DNA of 64,000 nt from Variovorax sp. ZS18.2.2 (GCF_024701975.1 NZ_JANLNM010000010.1:186001-250000); one strand, 5' to 3'; counted from the stretch's first letter, positions 1 to 8,759 are shown. Notes: generated by a model not told the origin, from the sequence alone. A program made the numbers and translations.

Positions 1-165
1 CGTGCCGCAGTACGGGCACTTGGCTTCGCCGGTACGCGCCACATCGAGGTAGACCTTCGGGTGGCTGTTCCAGAGCTTCATGTCGGCCTTGGGGCTGGGG
101 CAGAACACGCCGCCCTGATGGTTGAGTTCCTTGGCCAGGAGTTCGACGACTGCATTGGTAGACAT
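1..165 (-). CDS. zinc-finger (CHCC-type) domain protein, 3' end outside window
   Basis: Reading the minus strand from an ATG at 165 gives 55 residues before the window edge, so the C-terminus is missing. The pattern Cys-x12-His-x14-Cys-x2-Cys (Cys22, His35, CPYC near 50-53) matches the small zf-CHCC family related to the NDUFS6 zinc-binding fold. Members are about 60-70 residues, so only a few residues should be missing. It starts 8 bases after the ilvE stop on the same strand, so the two genes are probably co-transcribed. The biochemical role is unknown; zinc binding is inferred from the cysteine/histidine spacing. Confidence 0.8.
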   Translation of the reverse strand, partial: MSTNAVVELLAKELNHQGGVFCPSPKADMKLWNSHPKVYLDVARTGEAKCPYCGT

Positions 166-173
166 GGGTTTTC

Positions 174-1127
174 TCAGACTTTCGTGAGCCAGTGGGCGTA
201 CTTGGGATTCTTGCCGTTCACGATGTCGAAGAAGGCAGACTGGATCTTCTCGGTGATCGGGCCGCGCGAGCCGCCGTCGCCACGGTTGCCGATCTCGATG
301 CGGTCGAGCTCGCGAATCGGCGTCACTTCGGCGGCCGTGCCGGTGAAGAAGGCTTCGTCGGAGATGTAGACCTCGTCGCGCGTGATGCGCTTCTGCACGA
401 GTTCGATACCGAGGTCCTTGCAGATGTGCAGGATCGTGTTGCGCGTGATGCCGTTGAGCGCGCCGGCCGACAGGTCGGGCGTGTAGACCACGCCGCCCTT
501 GACCACGAAGATGTTCTCGCCCGCGCCCTCCGACACGAAGCCGCTCGCGTCGAGCAGCAGCGCTTCGTCGTAGCCGTCGTCCAGCGCTTCCATGTTGGCG
601 AGGATCGAGTTCGTGTAGTTGCTCACCGACTTGGCCTGCGTCATCGTGATGTTGACGTGGTGGCGGGTGTAGCTCGATGTCTTCACGCGGATGCCGCGGC
701 GCATGCCTTCTTCACCCAGGTAGGCGCCCCAGGACCAGGCCGCGACCATGGCGTGGATCTTGTTGCCCTTGGGGCTCACGCCGAGCTTTTCGGAGCCGAT
801 CCAGATCAGGGGGCGCAGGTAGCAGCTCTCGAGCTTGTTCTCGCGAACGACCTGCTTTTGCGCTTCGTTGAGCTGTTCGTGCGTGAAGGGGATCTTCATG
901 CGCAGGATCTTGGCGCTGTTGAACAGCCGCTCGGTGTGCTCGGCCAGGCGGAAGATGGACGTGCCGCCGTCCGCCGTCTTGTAGGCGCGCACGCCCTCGA
1001 AGGCGCCGCAGCCGTAGTGCAGCGTGTGGCTCAGCACGTGGATCTTGGCGTCGCGCCAGTCCACGAGTTCGCCGTCCATCCAGATCTTGCCGTCACGGTC
1101 GTCCAGCGAGGGGGGGATCGAGCTCAT
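174..1127 (-). CDS. ilvE: branched-chain-amino-acid aminotransferase
   Basis: A 317-residue fold-type IV PLP enzyme that transfers the amino group between glutamate and the 2-keto acids of valine, leucine and isoleucine, the last step of their synthesis in the cytosol. The N-terminal segment with WMDGELV and the HTLHYGCGAFEG motif (about 36-46) is typical of the family. Lys166 within the MTQAKSVSNY stretch is the expected Schiff-base lysine, and the C-terminal EAFFTGTAAEVTPI segment matches the cofactor-phosphate-binding region. The length is normal. It diverges from rdgC across about 134 bases that must hold both promoters, and is followed 8 bases later by a zinc-finger gene. Confidence 0.95.
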   Translation of the reverse strand: MSSIPPSLDDRDGKIWMDGELVDWRDAKIHVLSHTLHYGCGAFEGVRAYKTADGGTSIFRLAEHTERLFNSAKILRMKIPFTHEQLNEAQKQVVRENKLESCYLRPLIWIGSEKLGVSPKGNKIHAMVAAWSWGAYLGEEGMRRGIRVKTSSYTRHHVNITMTQAKSVSNYTNSILANMEALDDGYDEALLLDASGFVSEGAGENIFVVKGGVVYTPDLSAGALNGITRNTILHICKDLGIELVQKRITRDEVYISDEAFFTGTAAEVTPIRELDRIEIGNRGDGGSRGPITEKIQSAFFDIVNGKNPKYAHWLTKV

Positions 1128-1261
1128 TTCCTGATTCCTTTGGGAGCGGTGTGGGGGGTGCGACAGAGGGCCAGTCGCAAAAGCTTGCGATTTTACGGCC
1201 GGGGCTGGAACGGGGTGCCCGACAATCCCCGGTTGTCCAAACCAGTGGAAAAAGGGTTTCC

Positions 1262-2263
1262 GTGTCCGTATTCAAGAACGTCATCGTCTATCGCATCGAA
1301 CCTGCCTGGTCCCAATCACTGACCGAGGCGGAAGAGGGGCTGGGCAAGCACCGCTTCGAGCCCTGCGGCCCCTCGCAGGAAAAGTCCGCCGGCTGGGCCG
1401 AGCCCCGCGGCGAAGCCGGCGGCCCGCTGGTCGAATCCATCGACGGCCAGTGGCTCGTCGAATACATGATCGAGAGCAAGCAGGTCCCCGGCTCCGTGGT
1501 GCTCCGCAAGCTCGACGAGCGCTGCGCGCAGATCGAGACCACCACCGGTCGCAAGCCCGGCAAGAAGGAAAAGAAGGAGCTCAAGGAAGACATCACCCTG
1601 GAGCTGCTGCCGATGGCCTTCACCCGCAGCGCGCGCGTGGCGGTGTGGATCGACAAGGCCGAGAACCGCCTCGTGATCAACAGCGGCAACGCCTCGCGCG
1701 CCGACGAAGTGGTCACCAGCCTGGTGAAGTCGCTCGACGGCTTTGCGGTGGCGCTCATCAACACGCAGATCGAGCCGGCCGCCGCCATGGCCAATTGGCT
1801 GCTGACGCAGGAGCCGCCGGCCGGCTTCACCATCGACCGCGAGTGCGAGCTCAAGGCCTCGGACGATTCGAAGGCCGTGGTGCGCTACGCCAAGCACCCG
1901 CTCGATATCGAGGAAGTGCAGAAGCACATCACCGACGGCAAGCGGCCCACGCGCTTGGCGCTCACCTGGGACGACCGCGTGTCGTTCGAGCTGACGCACG
2001 GCATGCTGATCCGCAAGATCGTGTTCCTCGAAGGCACGGGCGACGGCGCGGCCGGCGGCAAGAAGGAAGACAACTACGACGCCGACGTGGCGATCGCCAC
2101 CGGCGAGCTCGGCCAGCTGGTGCCGGCGTTGCTCGATGCGTTGGGCGGCGAGGCGGCGTTCGGCGCGGCTCCGGCGGACGAAGCACCGAAGCCGGCCGCC
2201 AAAGCAGCACCAACCACCACGACGCCGGCCGACGCCGTCGAGGAAGAAGACGCGCCGTTTTAA
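1262..2263 (+). CDS. rdgC: recombination-associated protein RdgC
   Basis: RdgC is a nucleoid-associated, ring-forming DNA-binding protein that restrains RecA-dependent recombination. The N-terminus VSVFKNVIVYRIEP aligns with the conserved FKNLMVYRL start of the family, which is why I chose the GTG at 1262 rather than the ATG at 1151. The product is 333 residues, somewhat longer than the ~300 of E. coli RdgC. The excess is an Ala/Pro/Thr-rich acidic tail (about residues 300-333, ending EEEDAPF), a disordered extension. It diverges from ilvE. Confidence 0.93.
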   Translation: MSVFKNVIVYRIEPAWSQSLTEAEEGLGKHRFEPCGPSQEKSAGWAEPRGEAGGPLVESIDGQWLVEYMIESKQVPGSVVLRKLDERCAQIETTTGRKPGKKEKKELKEDITLELLPMAFTRSARVAVWIDKAENRLVINSGNASRADEVVTSLVKSLDGFAVALINTQIEPAAAMANWLLTQEPPAGFTIDRECELKASDDSKAVVRYAKHPLDIEEVQKHITDGKRPTRLALTWDDRVSFELTHGMLIRKIVFLEGTGDGAAGGKKEDNYDADVAIATGELGQLVPALLDALGGEAAFGAAPADEAPKPAAKAAPTTTTPADAVEEEDAPF

Positions 2264-2304
2264 GTCAAGGCGCTCCGAAGACGTGAAGAAACCGTAGCGA
2301 GCAG

Positions 2305-2370
2305 CCCGAGCTTGCATCGAGGACCGGAACCGTACTCGCGTACGGTGAGGACCGCAGATGCGAGATCGGG
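2305..2370. repeat. intergenic palindromic (REP-like) element
   Basis: Between the converging rdgC and M20 genes lies a nested dyad. The inner arms ACCGTAC (2329-2335) and GTACGGT (2340-2346) pair perfectly around a 4-base loop. The outer arms at 2305-2318 and 2357-2370 pair over 14 bases with two mismatches. The octamer gaggaccg occurs on both sides of the inner stem. No T-run follows, so it is not a classical terminator, though it could act as one for both genes. I infer a dispersed palindromic element of the kind common in Comamonadaceae. Confidence 0.55.
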
Positions 2371-2387
2371 TTGCGCAGTAGGTTTAT

Positions 2388-3602
2388 TCATGTCTTCGCC
2401 AGGTAAGTCTGTGCCAAACGCACCCAGCAGGCCGCGCCGAGCGGCAGCACCTGGTCGTTGAAGTCATAGCCGGGGTTGTGCACCATGCAGCCGCCGAACT
2501 CGCCCTCCCCGTTGCCGAGCAGCACATAGCAGCCCGGCAACTCGGCGAGCATCCAGGCGAAGTCCTCGCTGCCCGCAAAGCCCTTCGGCGCCTCGGTGAC
2601 GACATGCTCCGCGCCGACCAGCTCGGCGCAGACCTGTTCCATCAACCGGCACTCGGCCGCAGTGTTGACCACCGGCGGCACGAGCTGGCGATAGTCGATC
2701 TCGGCCTCCACGCCGTGGGCCTGCGCCGTGAGGCTCACGATCTCGCGGATGCGCTGCTCGACCACCCCGCGCGTCTCGGGCCGCGCCGCCCGCATGTTGA
2801 GGCCGAGCGTCACCGACTGCGGAATCACGTTGTGCGTCGCACCGCCGCGGATGAAGCCGACCGACACGACAGCCGTATCGCCCGGCGTCACGTTGCGCGC
2901 CACCACGGTCTGCAGGGCCGTCACCACCGCGGCGGCGGCCGGCACGGGATCGCGCGAGAGGTGCGGCATGGCGCCATGCCCGCCCACGCCCTTGATGGTG
3001 ACGTCGGCCACGTCCGAAGACAGCGTGACCGGCCCCTCGATCACCAGGAAGCTGCCGACCGGAACGCCCGGCGCGTTGTGCAGCGCGTAGACCGCATCGC
3101 AGGGAAAGCGCTCGAACAGGCCGTCCTCGATCATCGCGCGCGCGCCGCAGAGGTTTTCTTCGTCGGGCTGGAAGATCAGGTTCAGCGTGCCGTCGAAATC
3201 GCGGCGCTTCGCGAGCGCCTTGGCGGCCGCGAGCAGGATGGCGGTGTGGCCGTCGTGGCCGCAGGCATGCATGCGGCCATGGGTCTTGCTCGCATACGGC
3301 AGGCCCGTGGCCTCGACGATGGGGAGCGCGTCCATGTCGGCGCGAATGCCCAGGCGCCGCGTGCCATTGCCGACCTTGAGCTGGGCCACGATGCCGGTCT
3401 TGCCGATGCCCGTGTGCACCGCGTAGCCCCATTCGCGCAGCAGGTTGGCGACCAGTTCGCCGGTCGCGCTCACCTCGAAGCCGAGTTCGGGGTTGGCGTG
3501 GATCTGGCGGCGGATGTCGACAAAGGCCTGGGTGTCGACGTCGGCCTGCGGCAGCAATCGGGACAGGAGCCGGGTGGTCTGGAGACTGAGTTCGCGGGTC
3601 AT
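2388..3602 (-). CDS. M20-family amidohydrolase (hippurate hydrolase / N-acyl-amino-acid deacylase type)
   Basis: A 404-residue zinc metallopeptidase-fold hydrolase that probably removes an acyl group from an N-acyl amino acid. It shows the M20D metal-ligand motifs in order: HACGHDGHTA, the PDEE segment, LHNAPG and GGHGAMPH of the lid domain, then the C-terminal GSEDF. The ATG at 3602 (MTRELSLQ) is taken as the start; the open frame continues upstream only as a shadow of the transporter. It lies 41 bases downstream of an MHS transporter on the same strand, so import and hydrolysis of an acylated or amide substrate is likely. The actual substrate cannot be read from sequence. Confidence 0.85.
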   Translation of the reverse strand: MTRELSLQTTRLLSRLLPQADVDTQAFVDIRRQIHANPELGFEVSATGELVANLLREWGYAVHTGIGKTGIVAQLKVGNGTRRLGIRADMDALPIVEATGLPYASKTHGRMHACGHDGHTAILLAAAKALAKRRDFDGTLNLIFQPDEENLCGARAMIEDGLFERFPCDAVYALHNAPGVPVGSFLVIEGPVTLSSDVADVTIKGVGGHGAMPHLSRDPVPAAAAVVTALQTVVARNVTPGDTAVVSVGFIRGGATHNVIPQSVTLGLNMRAARPETRGVVEQRIREIVSLTAQAHGVEAEIDYRQLVPPVVNTAAECRLMEQVCAELVGAEHVVTEAPKGFAGSEDFAWMLAELPGCYVLLGNGEGEFGGCMVHNPGYDFNDQVLPLGAACWVRLAQTYLAKT

Positions 3603-3643
3603 GGATGTGTTGGTCTGTTGTTCTTCGATGCGGGGAGGAAATT

Positions 3644-4978
3644 TCAGTCGGCCCGGCGTGCGCGCAGGCTCACGAGCGCGCAGATGCTCAACACGCCGCA
3701 GGCCATCATGTAGAAGGCCGGCGCCATCGGGTTGCCGGTCGTGGCGAGCAGCCAGGTCACGATGAATTGCGAGGAGCCGCCGAACACCGTCACGCCGACG
3801 CTGTAGATCACCGAGATGCCGCTGGCGCGCACCCCGATCGGCAGCATCTCGAGCAGGATCAGGAACAGGGGCGTGGTGCCGAGGTTGACGATTGCCGTCA
3901 GCAGCACCGACAGGCACAGCACCAGCGGCACGCTCGGGTGGTGATTGATGAGCCAGAACGCCGGGTACACCGCCAGCACGCCGAGCACCAGCGAGCCAAT
4001 CACCAGCGGCTTGCGGTTCGGCAACCTGTCGGCCAGGCGCCCCGCCAACAGCGCCACCACGAACATCGTGATGCCGGTGGCGCAGCCCGACAGCAGCGAC
4101 AACGACGGCGGCATGTGCAGCACGCGGATCATGTAGGTCGGCATGAAGAACACGACCAGGTACATGGCGGCCGTGCCCGCGGTGATGGAGAAGATGCCCT
4201 TGAGCACCGTGCCTCCGTGCTCGCGCAGCAGCCGGCCCATGGGGCTGGATTCGTGGCGGCGGGCCTGGTGCGTTTCCTCCAGGTTGGCGCGGATGTAGAG
4301 GCCGACCGGCGCGATCAGCAGGCCGAACAGGAAGGGCAGGCGCCAGCCCCAGCTTTCGAGCGAGGCCTGCGGCAGTGCGGCGTACAGCGCGGCGCCGGTG
4401 AGCGCGCCCAGCACCGCCGCCACGCCCTGGCTCGCGAGTTGCCAGCTCACGCGAAAGCCGCGACCCCGGATGCCGCCCGACTCCATCAGCATCGAGGTGG
4501 CGGCGCCCACCTCGCCGCCGAGCGAAAAGCCCTGCAAGAGGCGCCCCGCCAGGATCATCAGCGAGCCGAACACGCCGGCCGAGGCGTACGTGGGCGCGAG
4601 CGCGATGCACAGCGTGCCGACCACCATCAGGCCGATGGTGAGCGTCAACGCGGCCTTGCGCCCCTTGCGGTCGGCATAGTCGCCGATGATCACGCCGCCC
4701 AGCGGCCGCATCACGAAGCCGATGCCGAAGGTGGCCACGGCCAGCAACAGCGAGCCATACGGGCTGTCCGACGGAAAGAACAGCTTGCCGATCAGGAGCG
4801 CGAAGAAGCTGTAGACGGTGAAGTCGTACATCTCGAGCGCATTGCCCAGCGAGCAGGCGGCGATCAGGCGGAACTGGCTTTGCTTGCCCTTGGTGGCGGG
4901 CACGGTATCGGAAGCAGGCGCGGCAGTCGCCGGTCGAGCGCCACGCATCTGGCTTGCGGGCAAAGCGGCGTCACTCAT
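3644..4978 (-). CDS. MFS transporter, metabolite:H+ symporter (MHS) subfamily
   Basis: A 444-residue inner-membrane carrier with about 12 hydrophobic segments. GNALEMYDFTVYSFFA near the N-terminus and the motif-A loop DYADRKGRKAAL identify the MHS group (proline/betaine, shikimate, citrate transporters). I chose ATG 4978 (MSDAALPAS) over the ATG at 5044, because the extra residues fall in the promoter region shared with the divergent LysR gene. Co-orientation with the M20 hydrolase 41 bases downstream suggests uptake of that enzyme's substrate. Substrate specificity is not evident. Confidence 0.85.
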   Translation of the reverse strand: MSDAALPASQMRGARPATAAPASDTVPATKGKQSQFRLIAACSLGNALEMYDFTVYSFFALLIGKLFFPSDSPYGSLLLAVATFGIGFVMRPLGGVIIGDYADRKGRKAALTLTIGLMVVGTLCIALAPTYASAGVFGSLMILAGRLLQGFSLGGEVGAATSMLMESGGIRGRGFRVSWQLASQGVAAVLGALTGAALYAALPQASLESWGWRLPFLFGLLIAPVGLYIRANLEETHQARRHESSPMGRLLREHGGTVLKGIFSITAGTAAMYLVVFFMPTYMIRVLHMPPSLSLLSGCATGITMFVVALLAGRLADRLPNRKPLVIGSLVLGVLAVYPAFWLINHHPSVPLVLCLSVLLTAIVNLGTTPLFLILLEMLPIGVRASGISVIYSVGVTVFGGSSQFIVTWLLATTGNPMAPAFYMMACGVLSICALVSLRARRAD

Positions 4979-5106
4979 CGAATCGTCTCCACGAACAGGA
5001 TTTGCGGCGGAGTATTCAGGCAAAGCGCGCCAGCGCAGAATCACATATTTTCATGCTGATAACCAAATGGAATCGCCCGGGTTCCACTGGAGATCACGGA
5101 GGCACG

Positions 5107-6051
5107 ATGAAGCTGCAACAACTGCGCGTTCTCCTGGCGGTCGCCCAGAACGGAAGCATCCATGAGGCCGCGCGCAGCCTGCACATCACGCAGCCGGCGC
5201 TGTCCAAGACGATTGCCGAACTGGAACGCGAACTCGGCGTGACGCTGATGCTGCGCACCACGCGCGGCGTGACCCTCACGGCCTATGGCACGGCGCTGGT
5301 CAAGCGGGCCAGCCTGGTCGAGCAGGAGCTGCGGCACGCGCTCGAAGACATCGAGGCGATTCGCGGGCATGACGAGGCGCAGCTCAACATCGGCTTCACG
5401 GCCGTGGCCTCGGGCGGGCCGCTGCCCAATACGATGGCGTCGTTCAGGCAGCGCTTTCCCAATGTGGCGCTGCGCGCCTACGAACAGCGGCCGCAGCAGC
5501 TCTTCGAAGGGCTGCGCGAAGGCCGGCTCGACCTGGCGCTGGTCTCGACCTGCAACGGCCCGGGCACCAACGTCTTTCAGTGGGAGCCGTTGTTCTCGCT
5601 GTCGATGCATGTGGCGGTGCGCACTGGCCATCCGCTGCGGCGGGTGCGCAAGCTCCGCACGCTGCTGGAGGCCGACTGGCTGGTGCTGGACCCCATCGAC
5701 GAACCCGGCAGCCCGCTGGTGTCCACGATGCGCGTGAACGGGCTGGAGATGCCCAAGCGCATGGTGCAGAGCGCGTCGAACCTGCTGGGCCTGCAGTTGG
5801 CCACGCAGACCGACCTCGTGAGCATGTGGTCGGACACCGTGTTCCACGACGCCGGCGCGGTGCGGATGCAACCCGGCCTGCTGGAGCGCCTGCCGATCAC
5901 CGACGAGGTGCCGGACTTCGATGTCTACCTGGTCTACCGCTCGGCCGACCTGATGACCCACATGTGCGCGGAGTTCGTCAAGGAAGTGCGCCACCACGCG
6001 AAGGTGAATCCGCTGTGGCGCCGGCCGCGCCGCAAGGCCGGTGCGGATTAG
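5107..6051 (+). CDS. LysR-family transcriptional regulator
   Basis: A 314-residue regulator. Residues 1-60 form the LysR winged helix-turn-helix (MKLQQLRVLLAV, then HITQPALSKTIAELERELG), followed by a periplasmic-binding-protein-like effector domain. It starts at ATG 5107 after the purine-rich stretch GGAGGCACG. It is divergent from the MHS transporter/M20 amidohydrolase pair across about 128 bases, the usual layout for a LysR protein controlling the neighbouring operon and itself. The inducer is probably the imported amide or a product of its hydrolysis. The stop overlaps the stop of the convergent membrane-protein gene by 4 bases. Confidence 0.9.
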   Translation: MKLQQLRVLLAVAQNGSIHEAARSLHITQPALSKTIAELERELGVTLMLRTTRGVTLTAYGTALVKRASLVEQELRHALEDIEAIRGHDEAQLNIGFTAVASGGPLPNTMASFRQRFPNVALRAYEQRPQQLFEGLREGRLDLALVSTCNGPGTNVFQWEPLFSLSMHVAVRTGHPLRRVRKLRTLLEADWLVLDPIDEPGSPLVSTMRVNGLEMPKRMVQSASNLLGLQLATQTDLVSMWSDTVFHDAGAVRMQPGLLERLPITDEVPDFDVYLVYRSADLMTHMCAEFVKEVRHHAKVNPLWRRPRRKAGAD

Positions 6052-6464
6052 CTGGCCGGGGTTTCTTCTTCGGGCGCCTCAGGCCGCGTCATTTCCCAGC
6101 TCTGCAGCTTGCCGGCGTTGAACACGGCATCGACGTACGAGCCGCCCGTGTCGGTCCAGCGGTAGAGCTCGGGCTGCGCGTCCGCGGGTGAACGCAGTTC
6201 TCCGAGTGCGCGGGTCATGGCGATGACGTGCATCAGGGTCACGCCCTGCTTGAGCTTGGCGTTGAGCATCACCGCGCTGGCGACATAGCCCACCGGCCGG
6301 TCGGCCGCCCGCTTGAGCACCTGCATCGCGCGGTTGAAGTGCAGGAGCAGGAACATCACGATGACCCCGCCGGTCAGTGCGACGCCGGCCCAGCCGTAGC
6401 TGCGCCACGCCAGAGCGAGAAGGACGATGCCGCCCACGGGCACCAGCAATTTCTGAAAATTCAT
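6048..6464 (-). CDS. small membrane protein of unknown function
   Basis: 138 residues. Two hydrophobic N-terminal segments (about 7-24 and 28-46) are followed by a soluble, mixed-charge domain ending in an acidic tail (EAPEEETPAS). Start chosen at ATG 6464 (MNFQKLL); an ATG three codons upstream is also possible. It converges on the LysR gene with a 4-base overlap of stop codons. I do not recognise a family. The layout suggests an inner-membrane anchor with a C-terminal domain whose side I cannot determine. Confidence 0.6.
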   Translation of the reverse strand: MNFQKLLVPVGGIVLLALAWRSYGWAGVALTGGVIVMFLLLHFNRAMQVLKRAADRPVGYVASAVMLNAKLKQGVTLMHVIAMTRALGELRSPADAQPELYRWTDTGGSYVDAVFNAGKLQSWEMTRPEAPEEETPAS

Positions 6465-6516
6465 GGCGCGCATTGTCGCCGCCTGGCTTTTCGCGACCTG
6501 ACCACGGGGGTGCCCA

Positions 6517-6903
6517 TCACGCGGCCTCTCCGCTTTCCGATGACGGGCCGCGAAGGCCGATGCAGTTGCCCCACGGGTCCTGCACCTGGCACATGCATTC
6601 CGCATCCTCGATCTGCAGCGGACCGCGGTACAGCGTCCCGCCGAGCGATTGAAGCCTGGCCAGTGCCGCATCGAAGTCGTCGACCTGCCAATAGACGACC
6701 GACCCGAACGCACCCGAGCCGACCTTCTCGTCCTGGGGAACGATCTCGATCAGCACGCCATGGAGCGAAAGGCACTCGAAGGCCGGCGAACCAATCGATA
6801 CGCGCTCGGCTCCCGGTAGCGCGCGCTGATACCAACGCAGTGCAAGTTCCACGTCGGGGACATGAATCATCACCGCGGCGATGGGGGAAGGCAGGGGTTT
6901 CAT
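6517..6903 (-). CDS. VOC-family (glyoxalase/bleomycin-resistance fold) protein
   Basis: 128 residues with two beta-alpha-beta-beta-beta units typical of the vicinal-oxygen-chelate fold: AAVMIHVPDVELALRWYQ at the N-terminus and FGSVVYWQVDDFDAALA in the second half, then the QDPWGNCIGLRGP strand that carries a metal ligand in many members. Starts at ATG 6903. The substrate is unknown. It has its own upstream region and faces the candidate RNA gene at 7062-7246. Confidence 0.8.
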   Translation of the reverse strand: MKPLPSPIAAVMIHVPDVELALRWYQRALPGAERVSIGSPAFECLSLHGVLIEIVPQDEKVGSGAFGSVVYWQVDDFDAALARLQSLGGTLYRGPLQIEDAECMCQVQDPWGNCIGLRGPSSESGEAA

Positions 6904-7061
6904 TCGAAAGTTCGCATATCGGTCGGGGCGCGATTTTGCTGTATCGACCGTGGCTACCACCAGGGGCAAAAAACGGTACTCGCCTCGAAATGCGCACGCC
7001 ACGGTGGCGCGAGAAGGCACATTTCATCCCACGGATCGACAAAGAACAGTTTTCAGGGAGA

Positions 7062-7246
7062 GGCGATCCAGGTTGCGGATTCGCGAAAAGCCGGTGTGGC
7101 AAACGCCAACGGCCATCGCGGCGGCAACCCGGATCGCCAGTCAACGATGAATGCGGCCACGCCGAACAGCGGGCCGGCGTTCACGTCGCACATCGGGGGA
7201 AAGGGAGGGTGGCCCGGCGCGTCACAGACGCGCCGGGCATTTTTTT
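7062..7246 (+). ncRNA. candidate structured RNA with intrinsic terminator
   Basis: The 365-base gap between the VOC gene and radA has no convincing ORF but strong secondary structure. GGCGATCC (7062-7069) pairs perfectly with GGATCGCC (7131-7138). Just inside, GGTTGC (7071-7076) pairs with GCAACC (7124-7129), giving a 14-pair stem with one mismatch, and a small TGGC/GCCA hairpin lies within. About 75 bases later comes a strong plus-strand terminator. A plus-strand terminator with no plus-strand protein gene upstream suggests a small RNA. Its 5' end and promoter are not identified, and I match it to no known RNA family. Confidence 0.35.
7212..7246 (+). terminator. rho-independent terminator
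   Basis: An 11-bp perfect stem, GCCCGGCGCGT (7212-7222) with ACGCGCCGGGC (7228-7238), has a 5-base loop and is followed by A and seven T (7240-7246). The T-run is on the plus strand. It therefore best ends a plus-strand transcript, although the stem might also slow minus-strand radA transcription. Confidence 0.75.
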
Positions 7247-7268
7247 GCCCGCGGAATCAACCCAGCAA

Positions 7269-8657
7269 TCAATCGAGGCGGCGGACGATGTCCATCGCCT
7301 CTTCGATGCGTTCTACGGCGTGGATCGTCAGACCTTCGATCTCCTTGGTGCCCTTGCGCGGCGCATTCGCCTTGGGCACCACCGCGATGCTGAAGCCCAG
7401 CTTGGCGGCTTCGCGCAAACGCTCCTGCCCACGCGGCGCGGGGCGCACCTCACCGGCCAGGCCCACTTCTCCGAACGCGATGAAACCCTTGGGCAGCGGC
7501 TTGCCGCGCAGGCTCGAGGTGATGGCCAGCATCACGGCCAGGTCGGCCGCGGGCTCGCTGATGCGCACGCCGCCCACCGCATTCACGAACACGTCCTGGT
7601 CCATGCACGCCACGCCCGCGTGGCGGTGCAGCACCGCGAGCAGCATCGCAAGGCGGTCGCGGTCCAGGCCCACCGAGAGGCGCCGCGGGCTCGGCCCGCC
7701 GTTGTCGACCAGCGCCTGGATTTCCACCAGCATCGGCCGCGTGCCCTCCAGCGTGACCAGCACCACGCTGCCGGGCACCGGCTCGGCATGCTGGCTCAGG
7801 AAGATCGCGCTCGGGTTGGCCACGCCCTTCAAGCCCCGCTCGGTCATCGCGAACACGCCGATCTCGTTCACCGCACCGAAGCGGTTCTTGATGGCGCGCA
7901 CGAGGCGAAAGCTCGAATGCGTGTCGCCCTCGAAATACAGCACCGTGTCGACCATGTGCTCCAGCACGCGCGGGCCTGCGAGCGCGCCTTCTTTGGTGAC
8001 ATGGCCCACCAGCACCACGGCCGTGCCGCTGGTCTTGGCAAAACGCGTGAGATGCGCCGCGCATTCGCGCACCTGCGCCACGGAGCCTGGCGCTGATGTG
8101 AGCTGGTCGGAGTACACCGTCTGGATCGAGTCGATCACCGCGATCGCGGGCCGCGTGGCGTCGAGCGTGGCGATGATTTTTTCAAGCTGGATCTCGGCGA
8201 GCACCTGCACCTGCGAGTGGTCAAGCCCGAGCCGACGCGAGCGCAGCGCGACCTGCGCGCCGCTTTCTTCACCGGTGACGTAGAGCGCGTTCTGCCCTGC
8301 ACGCTGCAGCGCATCGACCGCCTGCAACAGCAGCGTCGACTTGCCGATGCCCGGGTCGCCGCCGATCAGCGTGACGCCGCCCGACACGATACCGCCGCCC
8401 AGCACGCGGTCGAGCTCGTCGAGACCTGTGGGCGTGCGCGCGATGTCGGTGGCTTCGATTTCCGACAGCGTGGCGAGCTCGGACACACCCGCCAGCGGCG
8501 AGAACTGCGTGCCGAAGCGATTGTTGGTCGGCGCGTTGCTGCCGGCCACCTGTTCGATCAACGTGTTCCACGCACCGCAGCTCGGGCATTTGCCGAGCCA
8601 CTTGGGGCTGGTGCCGCCGCATTCACTGCAGACGAAAAGAGATTTGTCCTTGGCCAT
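7269..8657 (-). CDS. radA: DNA repair protein RadA
   Basis: 462 residues. An N-terminal four-cysteine zinc finger (Cys10, Cys13, Cys24, Cys27) is followed by a RecA-like ATPase with Walker A GGDPGIGKST at 99-108. Next come the diagnostic RadA motif KNRFG near 258 and a C-terminal Lon-protease-like (P-loop-lacking) domain. RadA is a DnaB-like helicase that drives branch migration of recombination intermediates. The length matches the family (~455). It is divergent from hpaR across about 100 bases. Confidence 0.96.
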   Translation of the reverse strand: MAKDKSLFVCSECGGTSPKWLGKCPSCGAWNTLIEQVAGSNAPTNNRFGTQFSPLAGVSELATLSEIEATDIARTPTGLDELDRVLGGGIVSGGVTLIGGDPGIGKSTLLLQAVDALQRAGQNALYVTGEESGAQVALRSRRLGLDHSQVQVLAEIQLEKIIATLDATRPAIAVIDSIQTVYSDQLTSAPGSVAQVRECAAHLTRFAKTSGTAVVLVGHVTKEGALAGPRVLEHMVDTVLYFEGDTHSSFRLVRAIKNRFGAVNEIGVFAMTERGLKGVANPSAIFLSQHAEPVPGSVVLVTLEGTRPMLVEIQALVDNGGPSPRRLSVGLDRDRLAMLLAVLHRHAGVACMDQDVFVNAVGGVRISEPAADLAVMLAITSSLRGKPLPKGFIAFGEVGLAGEVRPAPRGQERLREAAKLGFSIAVVPKANAPRKGTKEIEGLTIHAVERIEEAMDIVRRLD

Positions 8658-8722
8658 GCGACGAGTTTAGGTGTCCGCACAAACCCTGATGACTGGCGGC
8701 TTGGAAAGAAATCGCCATTCAT

Positions 8723-8734
8723 TTAACATGTTAA
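8723..8734. promoter_or_regulatory. palindrome upstream of hpaR, candidate HpaR operator
   Basis: TTAACATGTTAA is a perfect 12-base palindrome ending 25 bases before the hpaR start codon, within the radA-hpaR intergenic region. MarR-type dimers bind short AT-rich palindromes over their own promoters. HpaR is known in E. coli to repress the meta-cleavage operon and to be relieved by the aromatic substrate. That this exact palindrome is the site is inference. Confidence 0.5.
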
Positions 8735-8759
8735 CTAATTTGATGATGAGGCACCGCTC

